A DNA stretch of 64,000 nt from Streptomyces sp. NRRL F-5126 (GTDB taxonomy: Bacteria > Actinomycetota > Actinomycetes > Streptomycetales > Streptomycetaceae): the NCBI RefSeq assembly GCF_000721265.1, contig NZ_JOFZ01000005.1, positions 1 to 64,000 of the forward strand, read 5' to 3'. Positions 15,153 to 24,730 of the stretch are shown in pieces. The position numbers and the translations under genes were made by a program. The notes below the pieces were generated by a model. It saw only the letters and a list, made by a program, of their open reading frames with translations, was not told the DNA's origin and did not search any database. Positions within the stretch are counted from its first letter, which is position 1; each line of letters starts with the position of its first letter.

Positions 15153-16667
15153 ATGCCCGATCGCCGCACCGTCGCTCTCGTCACCCTTGGCTGCGCCCGT
15201 AACGAGGTGGACTCCGAGGAGCTCGCAGGCCGCCTGGCGGCGGACGGCTGGGAGCTCGTCCAGGAAGCCGCCGACGCGGACGTGGCCGTCGTCAACACCT
15301 GCGGTTTCGTCGAGGCCGCCAAGAAGGACTCCGTCGACGCCCTGCTCGAGGCGAACGACCTCAAGGACCACGGAAGAACCCAGGCCGTCGTCGCCGTCGG
15401 CTGCATGGCCGAGCGGTACGGCAAGGAACTGGCCGACGCCCTGCCGGAAGCCGACGGCGTGCTCGGCTTCGACGACTACGCCGACATCTCCGACCGCCTG
15501 TCCACCATCCTGGGCGGCGGCATCCACGCCTCGCACACGCCCCGCGACCGGCGCAAGCTGCTGCCGCTCAGCCCCGTGGAGCGGCAGAGCGCCGAGGGTG
15601 TCGCGCTGCCGGGCCACGGCGACATCGCACCGGCGCCCGCCGACCTCCCCGAGGGCATCGCGCCCGCCTCCGGCCCCCGCGCGCCGCTGCGCAGGCGACT
15701 GGACACGAGCCCCGTCGCGTCGGTGAAGCTGGCGTCCGGCTGCGACCGCCGATGCTCGTTCTGCGCGATCCCCTCCTTCCGCGGCTCCTTCATCTCCCGC
15801 CGCCCGAGCGACGTGCTCGGCGAGACGCGGTGGCTGGCGCAGCAGGGCGTCAAGGAGGTCATGCTCGTCTCCGAGAACAACACGTCCTACGGCAAGGACC
15901 TCGGGGACATCCGGCTGCTTGAGACCCTGCTGCCCGAGCTGGCCGCAGTCGACGGGATCGAGCGGATCCGGGTCAGCTACCTGCAGCCCGCCGAGATGCG
16001 GCCCGACCTCATCGACGTGCTCACCTCGACCCCGAAGGTCGCCCCGTACTTCGACCTCTCCTTCCAGCACTCGGCGCCCGGCGTGCTGCGGGCCATGCGG
16101 CGCTTCGGCGACACGGAACGCTTCCTCGGGCTGCTCGAGGCCATCAGGAACAAGGCGCCGCAGGCGGGTGTCAGATCCAACTTCATCGTCGGCTTCCCCG
16201 GCGAGACCGAGGCCGACTTCGTCGAGCTTGAACGGTTCCTCACCGAGGCGCGGCTGGACGCGATCGGCGTCTTCGGCTACTCCGACGAGGACGGCACGGA
16301 GGCCGCGGGCTACGACACCAAGACCGACGAGGACGTCGTCGCCGAGCGGCTCGCCCATCTCTCGCGCCTGGCTGAGGAACTGACGTCCCAGCGGGCCCAG
16401 GACCGCCTCGGTGAGACGATCGAGGTCCTCGTGGAGTCCACCGACGTCGCGGACACCGGCGTCGAGGGCGCCGTGGCCGTCGGCCGTGCCGCCCATCAGG
16501 CGCCGGAGACCGACGGCCAGGTGGTCCTCATCTCGGGTGCGGACCTGCGCCCCGGCCGTATGGTCGAGGCGAAGGTGACCGGCAGCGGGGGCGTCGACCT
16601 CGTCGCCGAGCACACCGCGCTTCCGGAGGACCACCTCCGGCCCGCAGGCGAGGAGGCGGCCAGATGA
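15153..16667 (+). CDS. rimO: Ribosomal protein S12 methylthiotransferase RimO
   Basis: A 504-residue radical-SAM enzyme that methylthiolates the conserved Asp of ribosomal protein S12. The N-terminal UPF0004 domain has its three cluster cysteines (LGCARN, NTCGF, VGCMAE), the radical-SAM core has CDRRCSFC, and a C-terminal TRAM domain follows. The MiaB paralogue at 31950 differs in its CNNTCTFC motif. Between UPF0004 and the SAM core is an unusually long Pro/Ala/Arg-rich insert (about residues 125-185), seen in actinobacterial RimO. The stop overlaps the pgsA start by 4 nt (ATGA). Confidence 0.92.
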   Translation: MPDRRTVALVTLGCARNEVDSEELAGRLAADGWELVQEAADADVAVVNTCGFVEAAKKDSVDALLEANDLKDHGRTQAVVAVGCMAERYGKELADALPEADGVLGFDDYADISDRLSTILGGGIHASHTPRDRRKLLPLSPVERQSAEGVALPGHGDIAPAPADLPEGIAPASGPRAPLRRRLDTSPVASVKLASGCDRRCSFCAIPSFRGSFISRRPSDVLGETRWLAQQGVKEVMLVSENNTSYGKDLGDIRLLETLLPELAAVDGIERIRVSYLQPAEMRPDLIDVLTSTPKVAPYFDLSFQHSAPGVLRAMRRFGDTERFLGLLEAIRNKAPQAGVRSNFIVGFPGETEADFVELERFLTEARLDAIGVFGYSDEDGTEAAGYDTKTDEDVVAERLAHLSRLAEELTSQRAQDRLGETIEVLVESTDVADTGVEGAVAVGRAAHQAPETDGQVVLISGADLRPGRMVEAKVTGSGGVDLVAEHTALPEDHLRPAGEEAAR

Positions 16668-17365
16668 CGGGAGCCCCGGCGTCCGCGACGGGCGGTGCCG
16701 GCTCCAAGCCGGCGCCCGCGGGGAAGCTGGGGGCCGGGGCCGTCGACGAGGCGAGCCTGTGGAACGTGGCGAACCTGCTGACCATGGTCCGGCTGCTGCT
16801 CGTCCCGGCCTTCGTGGTGCTCATGCTGCAGAACGGCGGCTACGACCCCGTCTGGCGCGCCTGGGCGTGGGCGGCGTTCGCCGTCGCCATGATCACCGAC
16901 GTCTTCGACGGCCATCTGGCGCGCACGTACAACCTCGTCACCGACTTCGGGAAGATCGCCGACCCCATCGCCGACAAGGCGATCATGGGAGCGGCGCTGA
17001 TCTGCCTGTCGTCGCTCGGCGACCTTCCGTGGTGGGTCACCGCCGTCATCCTCGCGAGGGAGCTCGGCATCACGCTGATGCGGTTCTGGGTGATCAGACA
17101 CGGGGTGATCGCGGCCAGCCGCGGCGGCAAGATGAAGACGCTCGCGCAGGGCACGGCCGTCGGCATGTACGTGCTGGCGCTGACGGACTGGTGGGGCACC
17201 TTCCGCTTCTGGGTGATGGCGGTCGCCGTCGTGCTGACGGTGGTCACCGGCCTCGACTATGTGCGCCAGGCGGTCGTGCTGCGGCGCAAGGGGCTCGCCG
17301 CGCAGCGCGCGGCGGCCTCCGCGGAGGCGGGGCCCGGGACGGGCGCGACGGGGCCGCGGCGGTGA
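16664..17365 (+). CDS. pgsA: CDP-diacylglycerol--glycerol-3-phosphate 3-phosphatidyltransferase
   Basis: A 233-residue integral membrane enzyme that makes phosphatidylglycerol phosphate, the first step to PG and cardiolipin. The CDP-alcohol phosphotransferase motif DG-x2-AR-x8-G-x3-D-x3-D is complete in [20 protein letters not shown] and the following IADK. About six hydrophobic helices are visible. The Ala/Pro/Gly N-terminal extension (about 30 residues) is typical for Streptomyces. The start overlaps the rimO stop (ATGA) and the stop overlaps the cinA start (GTGA), so the three genes are translationally coupled. Substrate choice (glycerol-3-phosphate rather than inositol phosphate) is inferred from order. 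Confidence 0.88.
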   Translation: MTGAPASATGGAGSKPAPAGKLGAGAVDEASLWNVANLLTMVRLLLVPAFVVLMLQNGGYDPVWRAWAWAAFAVAMITDVFDGHLARTYNLVTDFGKIADPIADKAIMGAALICLSSLGDLPWWVTAVILARELGITLMRFWVIRHGVIAASRGGKMKTLAQGTAVGMYVLALTDWWGTFRFWVMAVAVVLTVVTGLDYVRQAVVLRRKGLAAQRAAASAEAGPGTGATGPRR

Positions 17366-17892
17366 CCGCGGACCCCGGAGCGGGCGGCGCCGCGGCAGCG
17401 GTCGTCGCACGGCTGACGGAGCTCGGCGCGAGCCTCGCGGCCGCGGAGTCCCTCACCGGTGGGCTCGTGGCGGCGGAGGTCACCTCCGTGCCCGGCGCCT
17501 CCCGGGCCTTCCGCGGCTCCGTGACGGCGTACGCGACCGACCTGAAGCGCGACGTGCTGGGCGTCGACGGGCGACTGCTCGACGAGCGCGGCGCCGTGGA
17601 CCCCGATGTGGCCCGCGCCATGGCCGCAGGGGTGCGCCGGGCGCTCGGCGCCGACTGGGGGGTGGCGACGACGGGCGTGGCGGGCCCCGAACCGCAGGAC
17701 GGGCAGCCCGTCGGGACCGTTCACGTGGCGATCGCCGGGCCCGGCGGCGAGGACAAAGTGCGGTCGCTGCGATTGAACGGCGGCCGTGCGGACATTCGTA
17801 AAGAGACCGTCCGCGGCGCTCTCGCTCTGCTCCTCGGGGAACTGCCGGGAAACGAGCGGGCACAGGATACGGAAGAAAACGGGGGGACTTGA
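17362..17892 (+). CDS. CinA-family nicotinamide-nucleotide amidohydrolase (PncC domain only)
   Basis: A 176-residue stand-alone CinA C-terminal domain, the PncC family that deamidates nicotinamide mononucleotide to nicotinate mononucleotide in NAD salvage. Recognisable segments are AAAESLTGGLVAAEVTSVPGAS and ATTGVAGPEPQDGQPVGTVHVAI. It lacks the N-terminal MoCF-like domain of full CinA, which is usual for actinobacteria. GTG at 17362 overlaps the pgsA stop by 4 nt. Its position between pgsA and clgR matches S. coelicolor. Confidence 0.85.
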   Translation: MTADPGAGGAAAAVVARLTELGASLAAAESLTGGLVAAEVTSVPGASRAFRGSVTAYATDLKRDVLGVDGRLLDERGAVDPDVARAMAAGVRRALGADWGVATTGVAGPEPQDGQPVGTVHVAIAGPGGEDKVRSLRLNGGRADIRKETVRGALALLLGELPGNERAQDTEENGGT

Positions 17893-18001
17893 TGTTTGCA
17901 GCCCTGAGTGAACACGACATCGCTCCCCGCACGGCCGCGTCCCCAGGCGGTACGGTGGGGCGTGAAGGATGCGGCTACACGGTCCGAGGAGGGAGCCACC
18001 G

Positions 18002-18385
18002 ATGATTCTGCTCCGTCGCCTGCTTGGTGACGTGCTGCGTCGGCAGCGCCAACGCCAGGGCCGTACTCTGCGCGAAGTCTCCTCGTCCGCCCGAGTCTCG
18101 CTCGGCTATCTCTCCGAGGTGGAGCGGGGGCAGAAGGAGGCTTCTTCCGAGCTGCTCTCCGCGATCTGCGACGCGCTTGACGTACGGATGTCCGAACTCA
18201 TGCGGGAAGTGAGCGACGAACTGTCGCTGGCCGAGCTGGCCGCGTCGGCGACCGCCGACGAGCCGGTACCCGTGCCAGTACGTCCGATGCTGGGCTCCCT
18301 CGCCGTGACCTCGGTGCCGAAGGTGCCGACGGAACGTGTCACGATCAAGGCGCCCACGGAGGCGGTCGACGTCGTCGCCGCCTGA
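18002..18385 (+). CDS. clgR: ClgR, Clp-protease gene regulator
   Basis: A 127-residue Xre-type activator. The HTH (about 14-69) includes [21 protein letters not shown] and [25 protein letters not shown] Pro/Val-rich tail ends in Val-Val-Ala-Ala. In S. lividans ClgR activates clpP1P2, clpC and lon and is itself degraded by ClpP through its terminal Ala-Ala, which is present here. Start ATG at 18002 follows GGAGGAGGGA with normal spacing; an in-frame upstream start at 17969 has no ribosome site. I saw no convincing ClgR box upstream. Confidence 0.88.
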   Translation: MILLRRLLGDVLRRQRQRQGRTLREVSSSARVSLGYLSEVERGQKEASSELLSAICDALDVRMSELMREVSDELSLAELAASATADEPVPVPVRPMLGSLAVTSVPKVPTERVTIKAPTEAVDVVAA

Positions 18386-18408
18386 TCGGATTCCACGGGT
18401 TTGAGGCG

Positions 18409-18449
18409 AGCCCCCGGCAGGTACCCGAAACGAGTACAGGCCGGGGGCT
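18409..18449 (+). terminator. Hairpin after clgR
   Basis: A perfect 10-bp stem AGCCCCCGGC / GCCGGGGGCT encloses a 21-nt loop that can itself pair through GTAC...GTAC. No U-tract follows, as usual for Streptomyces hairpins. It separates clgR from dpsB. Confidence 0.65.
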
Positions 18450-18487
18450 TCGCCGTCCCCGGACGCCCGTTCGGAACTGGAGGTCAT

Positions 18488-18967
18488 ATGTCGGTCGTGA
18501 AGAGTTCCCTTTCCGAGGCGGATCTCAAGGTGGTGGGTGAGGCCCTGCAAGGAGCGCTCGCCGACCTCGTCGACCTCGGTCTGACGGCGAAGCAGGTCCA
18601 CTGGAACGTGGTGGGCCCGCGCTTCCGCTCCATCCATCTGCAACTCGACGAGGTCGTCACGTCGGCCCGTGCCCACCAGGACACGGTCGCGGAACGCGCG
18701 TCCGCGATCGGCGTGACACCGGACGGCCGCGCGGCGACCGTCGCGGCGCAGAGCGCCATCAGCGAGGTCAAGAGCGGCTGGATCAAGGACGCCGACGCCG
18801 TGCAGACCATGGTGGACGCGCTGCAGGCGGTCATCACCCGGATGCGTGAACGCGTCGAGGTGACGGACGAGCCGGACCCGATCACGCAGGATCTGCTGAT
18901 CCAGGTCACCGGCGACCTGGAGAAGCACAGCTGGATGTTCCAGGCGGAGAGCGCGTCAGGCGGCTGA
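18488..18967 (+). CDS. dpsB: Dps-family ferritin-like DNA-protection protein
   Basis: A 159-residue Dps/ferritin four-helix protein. The intersubunit ferroxidase residues are visible in KQVHWNVVGPRFRSIHLQLDEVV (His, His, Asp and Glu). Dps dodecamers store iron, detoxify peroxide and in some cases bind DNA. The position next to clgR and the nei/lhr pair matches S. coelicolor SCO5756 (DpsB). Start ATG at 18488 has GGAGG 4 nt upstream. There is no long Lys-rich tail, so direct DNA binding is uncertain. Confidence 0.87.
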   Translation: MSVVKSSLSEADLKVVGEALQGALADLVDLGLTAKQVHWNVVGPRFRSIHLQLDEVVTSARAHQDTVAERASAIGVTPDGRAATVAAQSAISEVKSGWIKDADAVQTMVDALQAVITRMRERVEVTDEPDPITQDLLIQVTGDLEKHSWMFQAESASGG

Positions 18968-18983
18968 CGGGCGTACCCGCCGC

Positions 18984-19742
18984 TCAGCCGGTGGGGCCCG
19001 GCTGGCAGCGGGGGCACCAGTAGGTGGGGCGCTCCGCCTGCACGTCCCTGCGGACAGGGGTCCCGCACCGCGGGCACGGGAGGTTCCTGCGGCCGTACAC
19101 GTGCAGGCGGCGGCTGCCGCTCGGAAGCTTCTTGTTGATCTCCAGCAGCCGCTTCGCCGCGACGACGAGCCGCCCGGGTCCGGCGACCTCGCCGATCGGA
19201 CTCCAAGGATTCGCGCGCGCCACGAAACACGTCTCGGACTTGAAGATGTTGCCGACGCCCGCGAGATTGCGCTGGTCGAGCAGTGCCTCGCCCACCGGGC
19301 GTGCCGGGTCGGCGAGCAGGTTCCCCAGCGCCGCTTCGCCGTCCCAGCCGGGCCCGAGCAGATCGGGGCCCAGATGGCCCACGGCGCGGTCCTCCTCGGC
19401 GGTGCGCAGCAGTTCCACCACCTTGAGCCGGTAGCCGACCGCCGTACGGTCGACGGAGCCGACGACCGCGCGGATCTCGTGGGAGGGTCCACCACCCCAG
19501 CGGCGGTCGCCCTCGTACACCCGCCAGGCGCCGTCCATGCCGAGGTGCGTGTGGAGCGTCAGGCCGCCCTCGACGCGCGTCAGCAGGTGCTTTCCGCGCG
19601 GGGTGACGTCGAGCACGGCCCGGCCCACCAGGTCGGACGTGGCGAACCTGGGCACCCGCAGGTCCCAGCGCACCAGCGCCTTGCCCGCCAGCGCCGCGTG
19701 CAGCATCCGCGCCGCACGCCACACGGTGTCTCCCTCGGGCAC
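18984..19742 (-). CDS. nei: Fpg/Nei-family DNA glycosylase
   Basis: A 252-residue bifunctional glycosylase/AP lyase for oxidised bases. After Met the protein starts PEGDTVWRAA, with Pro2 and Glu3 as the catalytic pair. The H2TH region (LLDQRNLAGVGNIFKSE) and a C-terminal zinc finger (CPRCG...CPRC near residues 222-244) are intact. It belongs to the Nei2 group found next to lhr in mycobacteria. The start is 4 bp after the lhr stop, so the two form an operon that should be DNA-damage inducible through the promoter at 24382-24404. Confidence 0.9.
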   Translation of the reverse strand: MPEGDTVWRAARMLHAALAGKALVRWDLRVPRFATSDLVGRAVLDVTPRGKHLLTRVEGGLTLHTHLGMDGAWRVYEGDRRWGGGPSHEIRAVVGSVDRTAVGYRLKVVELLRTAEEDRAVGHLGPDLLGPGWDGEAALGNLLADPARPVGEALLDQRNLAGVGNIFKSETCFVARANPWSPIGEVAGPGRLVVAAKRLLEINKKLPSGSRRLHVYGRRNLPCPRCGTPVRRDVQAERPTYWCPRCQPGPTG

Positions 19743-19746
19743 GGCT

Positions 19747-22700
19747 TCACGCCCTCAGCCGCAGCCCGCGCGGCGTCGCGTGGAACCCGGCGGCCTCGAG
19801 CGCCGCTCCCAGCGGTGACGTCAGCGCGGCGGCGCCGTTCGCCCGCTCCACGGTGATCGTGCCGAGCGCCCCTGCCGCGGCCGCGGACGCGAGTGCGCCG
19901 GCCGCCGCGGCGAACCCGGGTCCTTCCGGGTCGGCGGCCCAGGACAGCAGGGTCTTGCCGCCACGCTCCACGTACAGCGTCAGCTCCCCGTCGACCAGCA
20001 CGACGAGGGAGCCCGCCTTCCTGCCGGGCTTGTGGCTCGCATCCTCCGGAGGCTCGGGCCACGGCAGCGCGGCGCCGTACGCGTTGGCGGGGTCGGCCGC
20101 GGCGAGGACGACCGCCTGCGGTCGCGGGTGCGCCGCCGCCCGCTCACGCGCCGTGGCCGCCGCGCGTACCCGGTCCACGGCGCCGTCCATGGCGAACTGC
20201 GCTGCGCCAAGGCCTTCGACCACGTAGCCGCGGCGCGCCTGGCCGCTGTCCTCGAACGCGGAAAGCACCCGGTACACGGCGGAGAACCCGCCCTCGACAC
20301 CCTCGGCCGCGACCGCCCCGCGCGTCACGACGCCATGCCGGTCCAGCAGGGCGCGGGCCAGCGCGTGTGCGCGATGCGTCGCGTCCGGCTCCCGGCCCGG
20401 CAGCAGCGACCAGCGGCCGCTGACCGTCGGCGGGCCGGCACGCGAAGCGGTCCTCGCGGCGGCCGCCGGTGAACCGTACCGGCCCCGGGGGACGGACCTG
20501 CGGGCACGGTGCGCCGTCGCCCCCGCCGTACGCCCCGAGCCGAGGTAGGAGCGCAGCGGCGCGAGCGTGTCGTTGGTGAGCCGCCCCGACCAGGCGAGGT
20601 CCCAGACGGCGTCCGCGAGCTGCGGGTCCGTGGCGTCGGGGTGCGTCGTCGCGCGGACCTGCTCCGCTATCTGCCGGAAGAACAGGCCGTAGCCCCCGCT
20701 CAGGGCGGTCAGCACGGACTCGTGCACCGCGGTGAGCTCCAGCGGGTGCGGCGGAGGCAGCAGCAGCGGCGCGGTGTCGGCGAGGTACAGCGACACCCAG
20801 CCGTCCTTGCCCGGCAGGGCGCCCGCGCCCGCCCACAGCACCTCCCCCGTGGTGGTCAGCTCGTCCAGCATCGCCGGGGCGTAACCGGAGACCCGCGAGG
20901 ACAGGACCAGCCGCTCGAGCGCGGACGCCGGCACGGCGGCGCCCTGCAGCTGCTCGACGGTGCGGGCCAGGCCGTCGATGCCGTGCAGCCGGTGCGCCCC
21001 CAGGTGCTGCCACTGCGGCAGGAAGGACGCGAGCGCCGTCGGCGCGACCGGTTCGAGCTCCTCGCGCAGCGCGGCCAGCGAGCGGCGGCGCAGCCTGCGC
21101 AGCACCGTCGCGTCGCACCACTCCTGGCCGATGCCCTCGGGATGGAACTCGCCCTGCACGACCTTGCCTGCCGCCGCGAGCCGGTGCAGCGCGCCGTCCG
21201 TGACGGCCGTGCCGAGGCCGAACCGGGCGGCGGCCTGCGCCGACGTGAAGGGGCCATGGGTGCGGGCGTAGCGCGCGAGCAGATCGCCCAGGGGGTCCTT
21301 GACCGGCTCCATGAACGCCTCGGGCACGCCGACGGGCAGCGCCGTGCCCAGTGCGTCCCTCAGCCGGCCCGCGTCCTCGACGGCGGCCCAGTGCTCCGCG
21401 CCGCCGATCCGGACCTCGATGGCGCGGCGGTGCGCCGCCAGCTGTCCGGCCCAGTCCGCCTCGGAGCCGCGCTCCGCCAGCTCCGAGGCCGTGAGCGGGC
21501 CGAGCACGCGCAGCAGGTCCGCCACTCCTTCGGCGTCCTTGACCCGCCGGTCGTCCGTCAGCCACTGGAGCTCGCGCTCCAGCTCGGCCAGCACCGCGGG
21601 GTCGAGGAGCTCCCGCAGCTCCGCCTGGCCCAGCAGCTCCGCAAGCAGCCGCGAGTCGAGTGACAGCGCCGCGGCCCGGCGTTCGGCGAGCGGCGAGTCG
21701 CCCTCGTACAGGAACTGCGCGACGTAGCCGAACAGCAGGGAACGTGCGAACGGGGACGGCTCAACCGTGGTGACCTCGACGAGCCGCACCCTGCGCGCCT
21801 CGATGTCGCCCATCAGCTCCGTGAGGCCCGGCACGTCGAACACGTCCTGTAGGCACTCGCGCACCGCTTCGAGAACGATGGGGAAGGACCCGAACTCGCT
21901 CGCCACCTGGAGCAGCTGGGAGGCACGCTGGCGCTGCTGCCACAGTGGCGTGCGCCTGCCGGGGCTGCGGCGCGGCAGCAGCAGCGCGCGCGCCGCGCAC
22001 TCGCGGAACCGGGACGCGAACAGCGCGGAGCCGCCCACCTGCTCCGTGACGACGCCGCGCACGTCGCCCGCGTCGAACGTGACATCACCCGCGCCCACCG
22101 GCGGCTGCTCGCTGTCGTACGACGCCTCGGACGCGGCGGGCTCGGCGTCGAGCAGGTCGAACCCCATGAGGTCGGCGTCGGGCAGCCGCAGCACGATGCC
22201 GTCGTCCGCGTGCATCACCTGCGCGTCCATGCCGTAGCGCTCGGCGAGGCGGGACGACAGGGCGAGGGCCCACGGTGCGTGCACCTGCGCGCCGAACGGC
22301 GAGTGCACCACGACGCGCCAGTCGCCCAGCTCGTCCCTGAACCGCTCCACGACGATCGTGCGGTCGTCGGGGACGTGCCCGCACGCCTTTCGCTGCTCGT
22401 CCAGGTACGACAGGACATTCCCGGCGGCCCACGTGTCGAGGCCGGCCGTCATCAGCCGCAGGCGCGCGTCCTCCTCGGACAGCGCGCCGACCTCGCGCAG
22501 GAAGGCCCCCACGGCCCGCCCCAGCTCGAGCGGCCTGCCGAGCTGGTCCCCCTTCCAGAACGGCAGCCGCCCCGGCGTGCCGGGTGCGGGGGTGACCAGG
22601 ACGCGGTCGCGGGTGATGTCCTCGATGCGCCACGAGGTCGTGCCCAGCGTGAAGACGTCCCCGACGCGCGACTCGTAGACCATCTCCTCGTCCAGCTCGC

Positions 22701-24375
22701 CGACCCGGCCGCCGCCCTTCTTCGGGTCGGCGCCCGCGAGGAACACGCCGAACAGGCCGCGGTCGGGGATCGTGCCGCCCGAGGTGACGGCCAGGCGCTG
22801 CGCGCCCGGCCTGCCCGTCACCGTGCCCGCCACGCGGTCCCACACCACCCGGGGGCGCAGCTCGGCGAACGCGTCCGACGGATAACGGCCCGCCAGCATG
22901 TCGAGCACTCCCGTGAACGCCGACTCGGGCAGGGCGGCGAACGGCGCCGCCCTGCGCACCGTCGCCAGCAGGTCGTCCACCTGCCGGGTGTCGAGCGCGA
23001 CCATGGCGACGAGCTGCTGCGCGAGCACGTCCAGCGGGTTCGCCGGTACGCGCAGCGCCTCGATGGCGCCCTCCCGCATCCGCTCCGTCACGACCGCCGC
23101 CTGCACGAGGTCGCCGCGGTACTTGGGGAAGACCACGCCGGTCGACACCGCTCCCACCTGGTGGCCGGCCCGCCCCACGCGCTGCAGGCCGGACGCCACC
23201 GACGGCGGGGACTCGACCTGCACGACGAGGTCGACCGAGCCCATGTCGATGCCGAGCTCCAGGCTTGACGTCGCCACCACTGCCGGAAGCCTGCCCGCCT
23301 TCAGGTCCTCCTCGACCTGCGCGCGCTGCTCCTTGGACACCGAGCCGTGGTGCGCGCGTGCCAGCAGCGCGGGGGCGCCCTGGGCGGCCCCGGCCTGCGC
23401 CATGACCTCGGCGGGGGAGTGGTCGGCGGGCAGCGCCTCGCCCGTGGCGCGCTCGTAGGCGATCTCGTTCAGCCGGTTGCACAGGCGCTCGGCGAGCCGC
23501 CGCGAGTTGGCGAAGACGATCGTCGACCTGTGGGCCTGCACGAGGTCGGCGATGCGCTCCTCCACATGCGGCCAGATCGACGGCTTCTCTCCGCCGGCCC
23601 CGGCGCCGCCGTCCGCGGCGGGCGAGCCGCCGAGCTCGCCGAGGTCCTCCACGGGCACGACCACCGACAGGTCGAACTCCTTGCCCGACGGCGGCTGCAC
23701 GATCTCCACGCGGCGCTGCGGCGAGAGGAAGCGCGCCACCTCCTCGACGGGCCTGACCGTCGCCGACAGGCCGATCCTGCGCGCGGGGCGCGGCAGCAGC
23801 TCGTCGAGCCGCTCCAGCGACAGCGCGAGGTGCGCGCCGCGCTTCGTGCCCGCCACCGCGTGCACCTCGTCGAGGATCACGGTCTCGACGCCCGCCAGCG
23901 CGTCGCGCGCGGACGACGTCAGCATCAGGAAGAGCGACTCGGGCGTCGTGATCAGGATGTCCGGCGGCCGCGTGGCGAAGGCGCGGCGCTCCGCGGCGGG
24001 GGTGTCGCCCGAGCGGATGCCCACCCGGACGTCCGGCTCGGACAGCCCGAGCCGGGCCGACTCCTGCCTGATGCCCGTGAGCGGGCTGCGCAGATTGCGC
24101 TCCACGTCGACCGCGAGCGCCTTGAGCGGCGACACGTACAGCACCCGGCACCGCTTTTTCGCCTCGGCCGGAGGTGGCACCGAGGCGAGCCCGTCCAGCG
24201 CGGCGAGGAACGCGGCGAGCGTCTTGCCCGAGCCCGTGGGCGCCACGACCAGCACGTCCGAGCCCTCGCCGATGGCGCGCCAGGCCCCCTCCTGCGCCGC
24301 GGTGGGTGCGGAGAACGCCCCTGAGAACCAGCCGCGGGTCGCGGGGGAGAAGGAGTCGAGCACGCTGCCTGCCAT
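19747..24375 (-). CDS. lhr: Lhr-type ATP-dependent DNA helicase
   Basis: A 1542-residue superfamily 2 helicase. N-terminal RecA-like domains carry Walker A APTGSGKT (Lys51), DEVH (VILDEVHAVAG), SATVRP and the motif VI region QRVGRAGHQ. Lhr winged-helix and beta-barrel domains and a long C-terminal region (full-length Lhr, about 1500 residues) follow. Mycobacterial Lhr is a 3'-5' translocase that unwinds RNA:DNA hybrids and is DNA-damage induced. ATG at 24375 lies 6 nt after a -10 box, so the mRNA is probably leaderless. The open frame continues upstream to 25110 without recognisable protein, so that extension was rejected. Confidence 0.93.
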   Translation of the reverse strand: MAGSVLDSFSPATRGWFSGAFSAPTAAQEGAWRAIGEGSDVLVVAPTGSGKTLAAFLAALDGLASVPPPAEAKKRCRVLYVSPLKALAVDVERNLRSPLTGIRQESARLGLSEPDVRVGIRSGDTPAAERRAFATRPPDILITTPESLFLMLTSSARDALAGVETVILDEVHAVAGTKRGAHLALSLERLDELLPRPARRIGLSATVRPVEEVARFLSPQRRVEIVQPPSGKEFDLSVVVPVEDLGELGGSPAADGGAGAGGEKPSIWPHVEERIADLVQAHRSTIVFANSRRLAERLCNRLNEIAYERATGEALPADHSPAEVMAQAGAAQGAPALLARAHHGSVSKEQRAQVEEDLKAGRLPAVVATSSLELGIDMGSVDLVVQVESPPSVASGLQRVGRAGHQVGAVSTGVVFPKYRGDLVQAAVVTERMREGAIEALRVPANPLDVLAQQLVAMVALDTRQVDDLLATVRRAAPFAALPESAFTGVLDMLAGRYPSDAFAELRPRVVWDRVAGTVTGRPGAQRLAVTSGGTIPDRGLFGVFLAGADPKKGGGRVGELDEEMVYESRVGDVFTLGTTSWRIEDITRDRVLVTPAPGTPGRLPFWKGDQLGRPLELGRAVGAFLREVGALSEEDARLRLMTAGLDTWAAGNVLSYLDEQRKACGHVPDDRTIVVERFRDELGDWRVVVHSPFGAQVHAPWALALSSRLAERYGMDAQVMHADDGIVLRLPDADLMGFDLLDAEPAASEASYDSEQPPVGAGDVTFDAGDVRGVVTEQVGGSALFASRFRECAARALLLPRRSPGRRTPLWQQRQRASQLLQVASEFGSFPIVLEAVRECLQDVFDVPGLTELMGDIEARRVRLVEVTTVEPSPFARSLLFGYVAQFLYEGDSPLAERRAAALSLDSRLLAELLGQAELRELLDPAVLAELERELQWLTDDRRVKDAEGVADLLRVLGPLTASELAERGSEADWAGQLAAHRRAIEVRIGGAEHWAAVEDAGRLRDALGTALPVGVPEAFMEPVKDPLGDLLARYARTHGPFTSAQAAARFGLGTAVTDGALHRLAAAGKVVQGEFHPEGIGQEWCDATVLRRLRRRSLAALREELEPVAPTALASFLPQWQHLGAHRLHGIDGLARTVEQLQGAAVPASALERLVLSSRVSGYAPAMLDELTTTGEVLWAGAGALPGKDGWVSLYLADTAPLLLPPPHPLELTAVHESVLTALSGGYGLFFRQIAEQVRATTHPDATDPQLADAVWDLAWSGRLTNDTLAPLRSYLGSGRTAGATAHRARRSVPRGRYGSPAAAARTASRAGPPTVSGRWSLLPGREPDATHRAHALARALLDRHGVVTRGAVAAEGVEGGFSAVYRVLSAFEDSGQARRGYVVEGLGAAQFAMDGAVDRVRAAATARERAAAHPRPQAVVLAAADPANAYGAALPWPEPPEDASHKPGRKAGSLVVLVDGELTLYVERGGKTLLSWAADPEGPGFAAAAGALASAAAAGALGTITVERANGAAALTSPLGAALEAAGFHATPRGLRLRA

Positions 24376-24381
24376 GCCCCC

Positions 24382-24404
24382 ATCGTGCACCCCGCCACTG
24401 ACAA
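24382..24404 (-). promoter_or_regulatory. PafBC-type (RecA-NDp) promoter of lhr-nei
   Basis: On the minus strand TTGTCAGTG (24404-24396), 8 nt, then CACGAT (24387-24382). The -35-like element is identical to the one before recA in this window. The -10 keeps A2 and T6 of TAnnnT but has C for T at position 1. The ATG of lhr begins 6 nt later. Confidence 0.75.
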
Positions 24405-24438
24405 CGAGGCGGCACTCGGTGGGCGGGATACTGGGCGC

Positions 24439-24633
24439 ATGCGGTTGACGATTTTCTGGGAGCGCATGGCCGAGCACTTCGGCCCCGCGTACGCCGACTC
24501 CTTCGCACGCGACCACGTGATGGCCGGGCTGGGCGGCCGTACGGTGCACGAGGCCCTGGCCGACGGCTGGGACGCGAAGGACGTCTGGCGCGTGGTCTGC
24601 GAGGTCATGGGGGTACCGGCCGAGCGGCGCTGA
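24439..24633 (+). CDS. DUF3046 family protein
   Basis: A 64-residue protein starting MRLTIFWERMAEHFG and containing the DUF3046 core (SFARDHVMAGLGGRTVHEALADG, KDVWRVVCEVMGVP). The family is small, actinobacterial and often beside recA (Rv2738c in M. tuberculosis); its role is unknown. The ATG lies 6 nt after GATACT, so the transcript may be leaderless. It is divergent from lhr-nei, with start codons 63 bp apart, and the two promoters overlap in that space. Confidence 0.85.
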   Translation: MRLTIFWERMAEHFGPAYADSFARDHVMAGLGGRTVHEALADGWDAKDVWRVVCEVMGVPAERR

Positions 24634-24685
24634 GTGGCCCCCTGGCCCTGCGCGGGGTCGCCGCGCCGCCGTGGGCCGTTCGGGT

Positions 24686-24730
24686 GAGCCCCGCGGACGT
24701 ACGCGGGGCTCGCGTACGTCCGCGGGGCTC
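24686..24730. terminator. Bidirectional terminator, 19-bp perfect inverted repeat
   Basis: Left arm GAGCCCCGCGGACGTACGC (24686-24704) and its exact reverse complement (24712-24730) flank a 7-nt loop GGGGCTC. The right arm runs into the stop codon of the minus-strand gene at 24729. It lies between two convergent genes. Confidence 0.85.

Noticed and set aside
17893..18001. ClgR autoregulatory box upstream of clgR
   Set aside because: The nearest match (CGCTCCCCGCA around 17922) lacks the expected symmetric CGC...GCG spacing.
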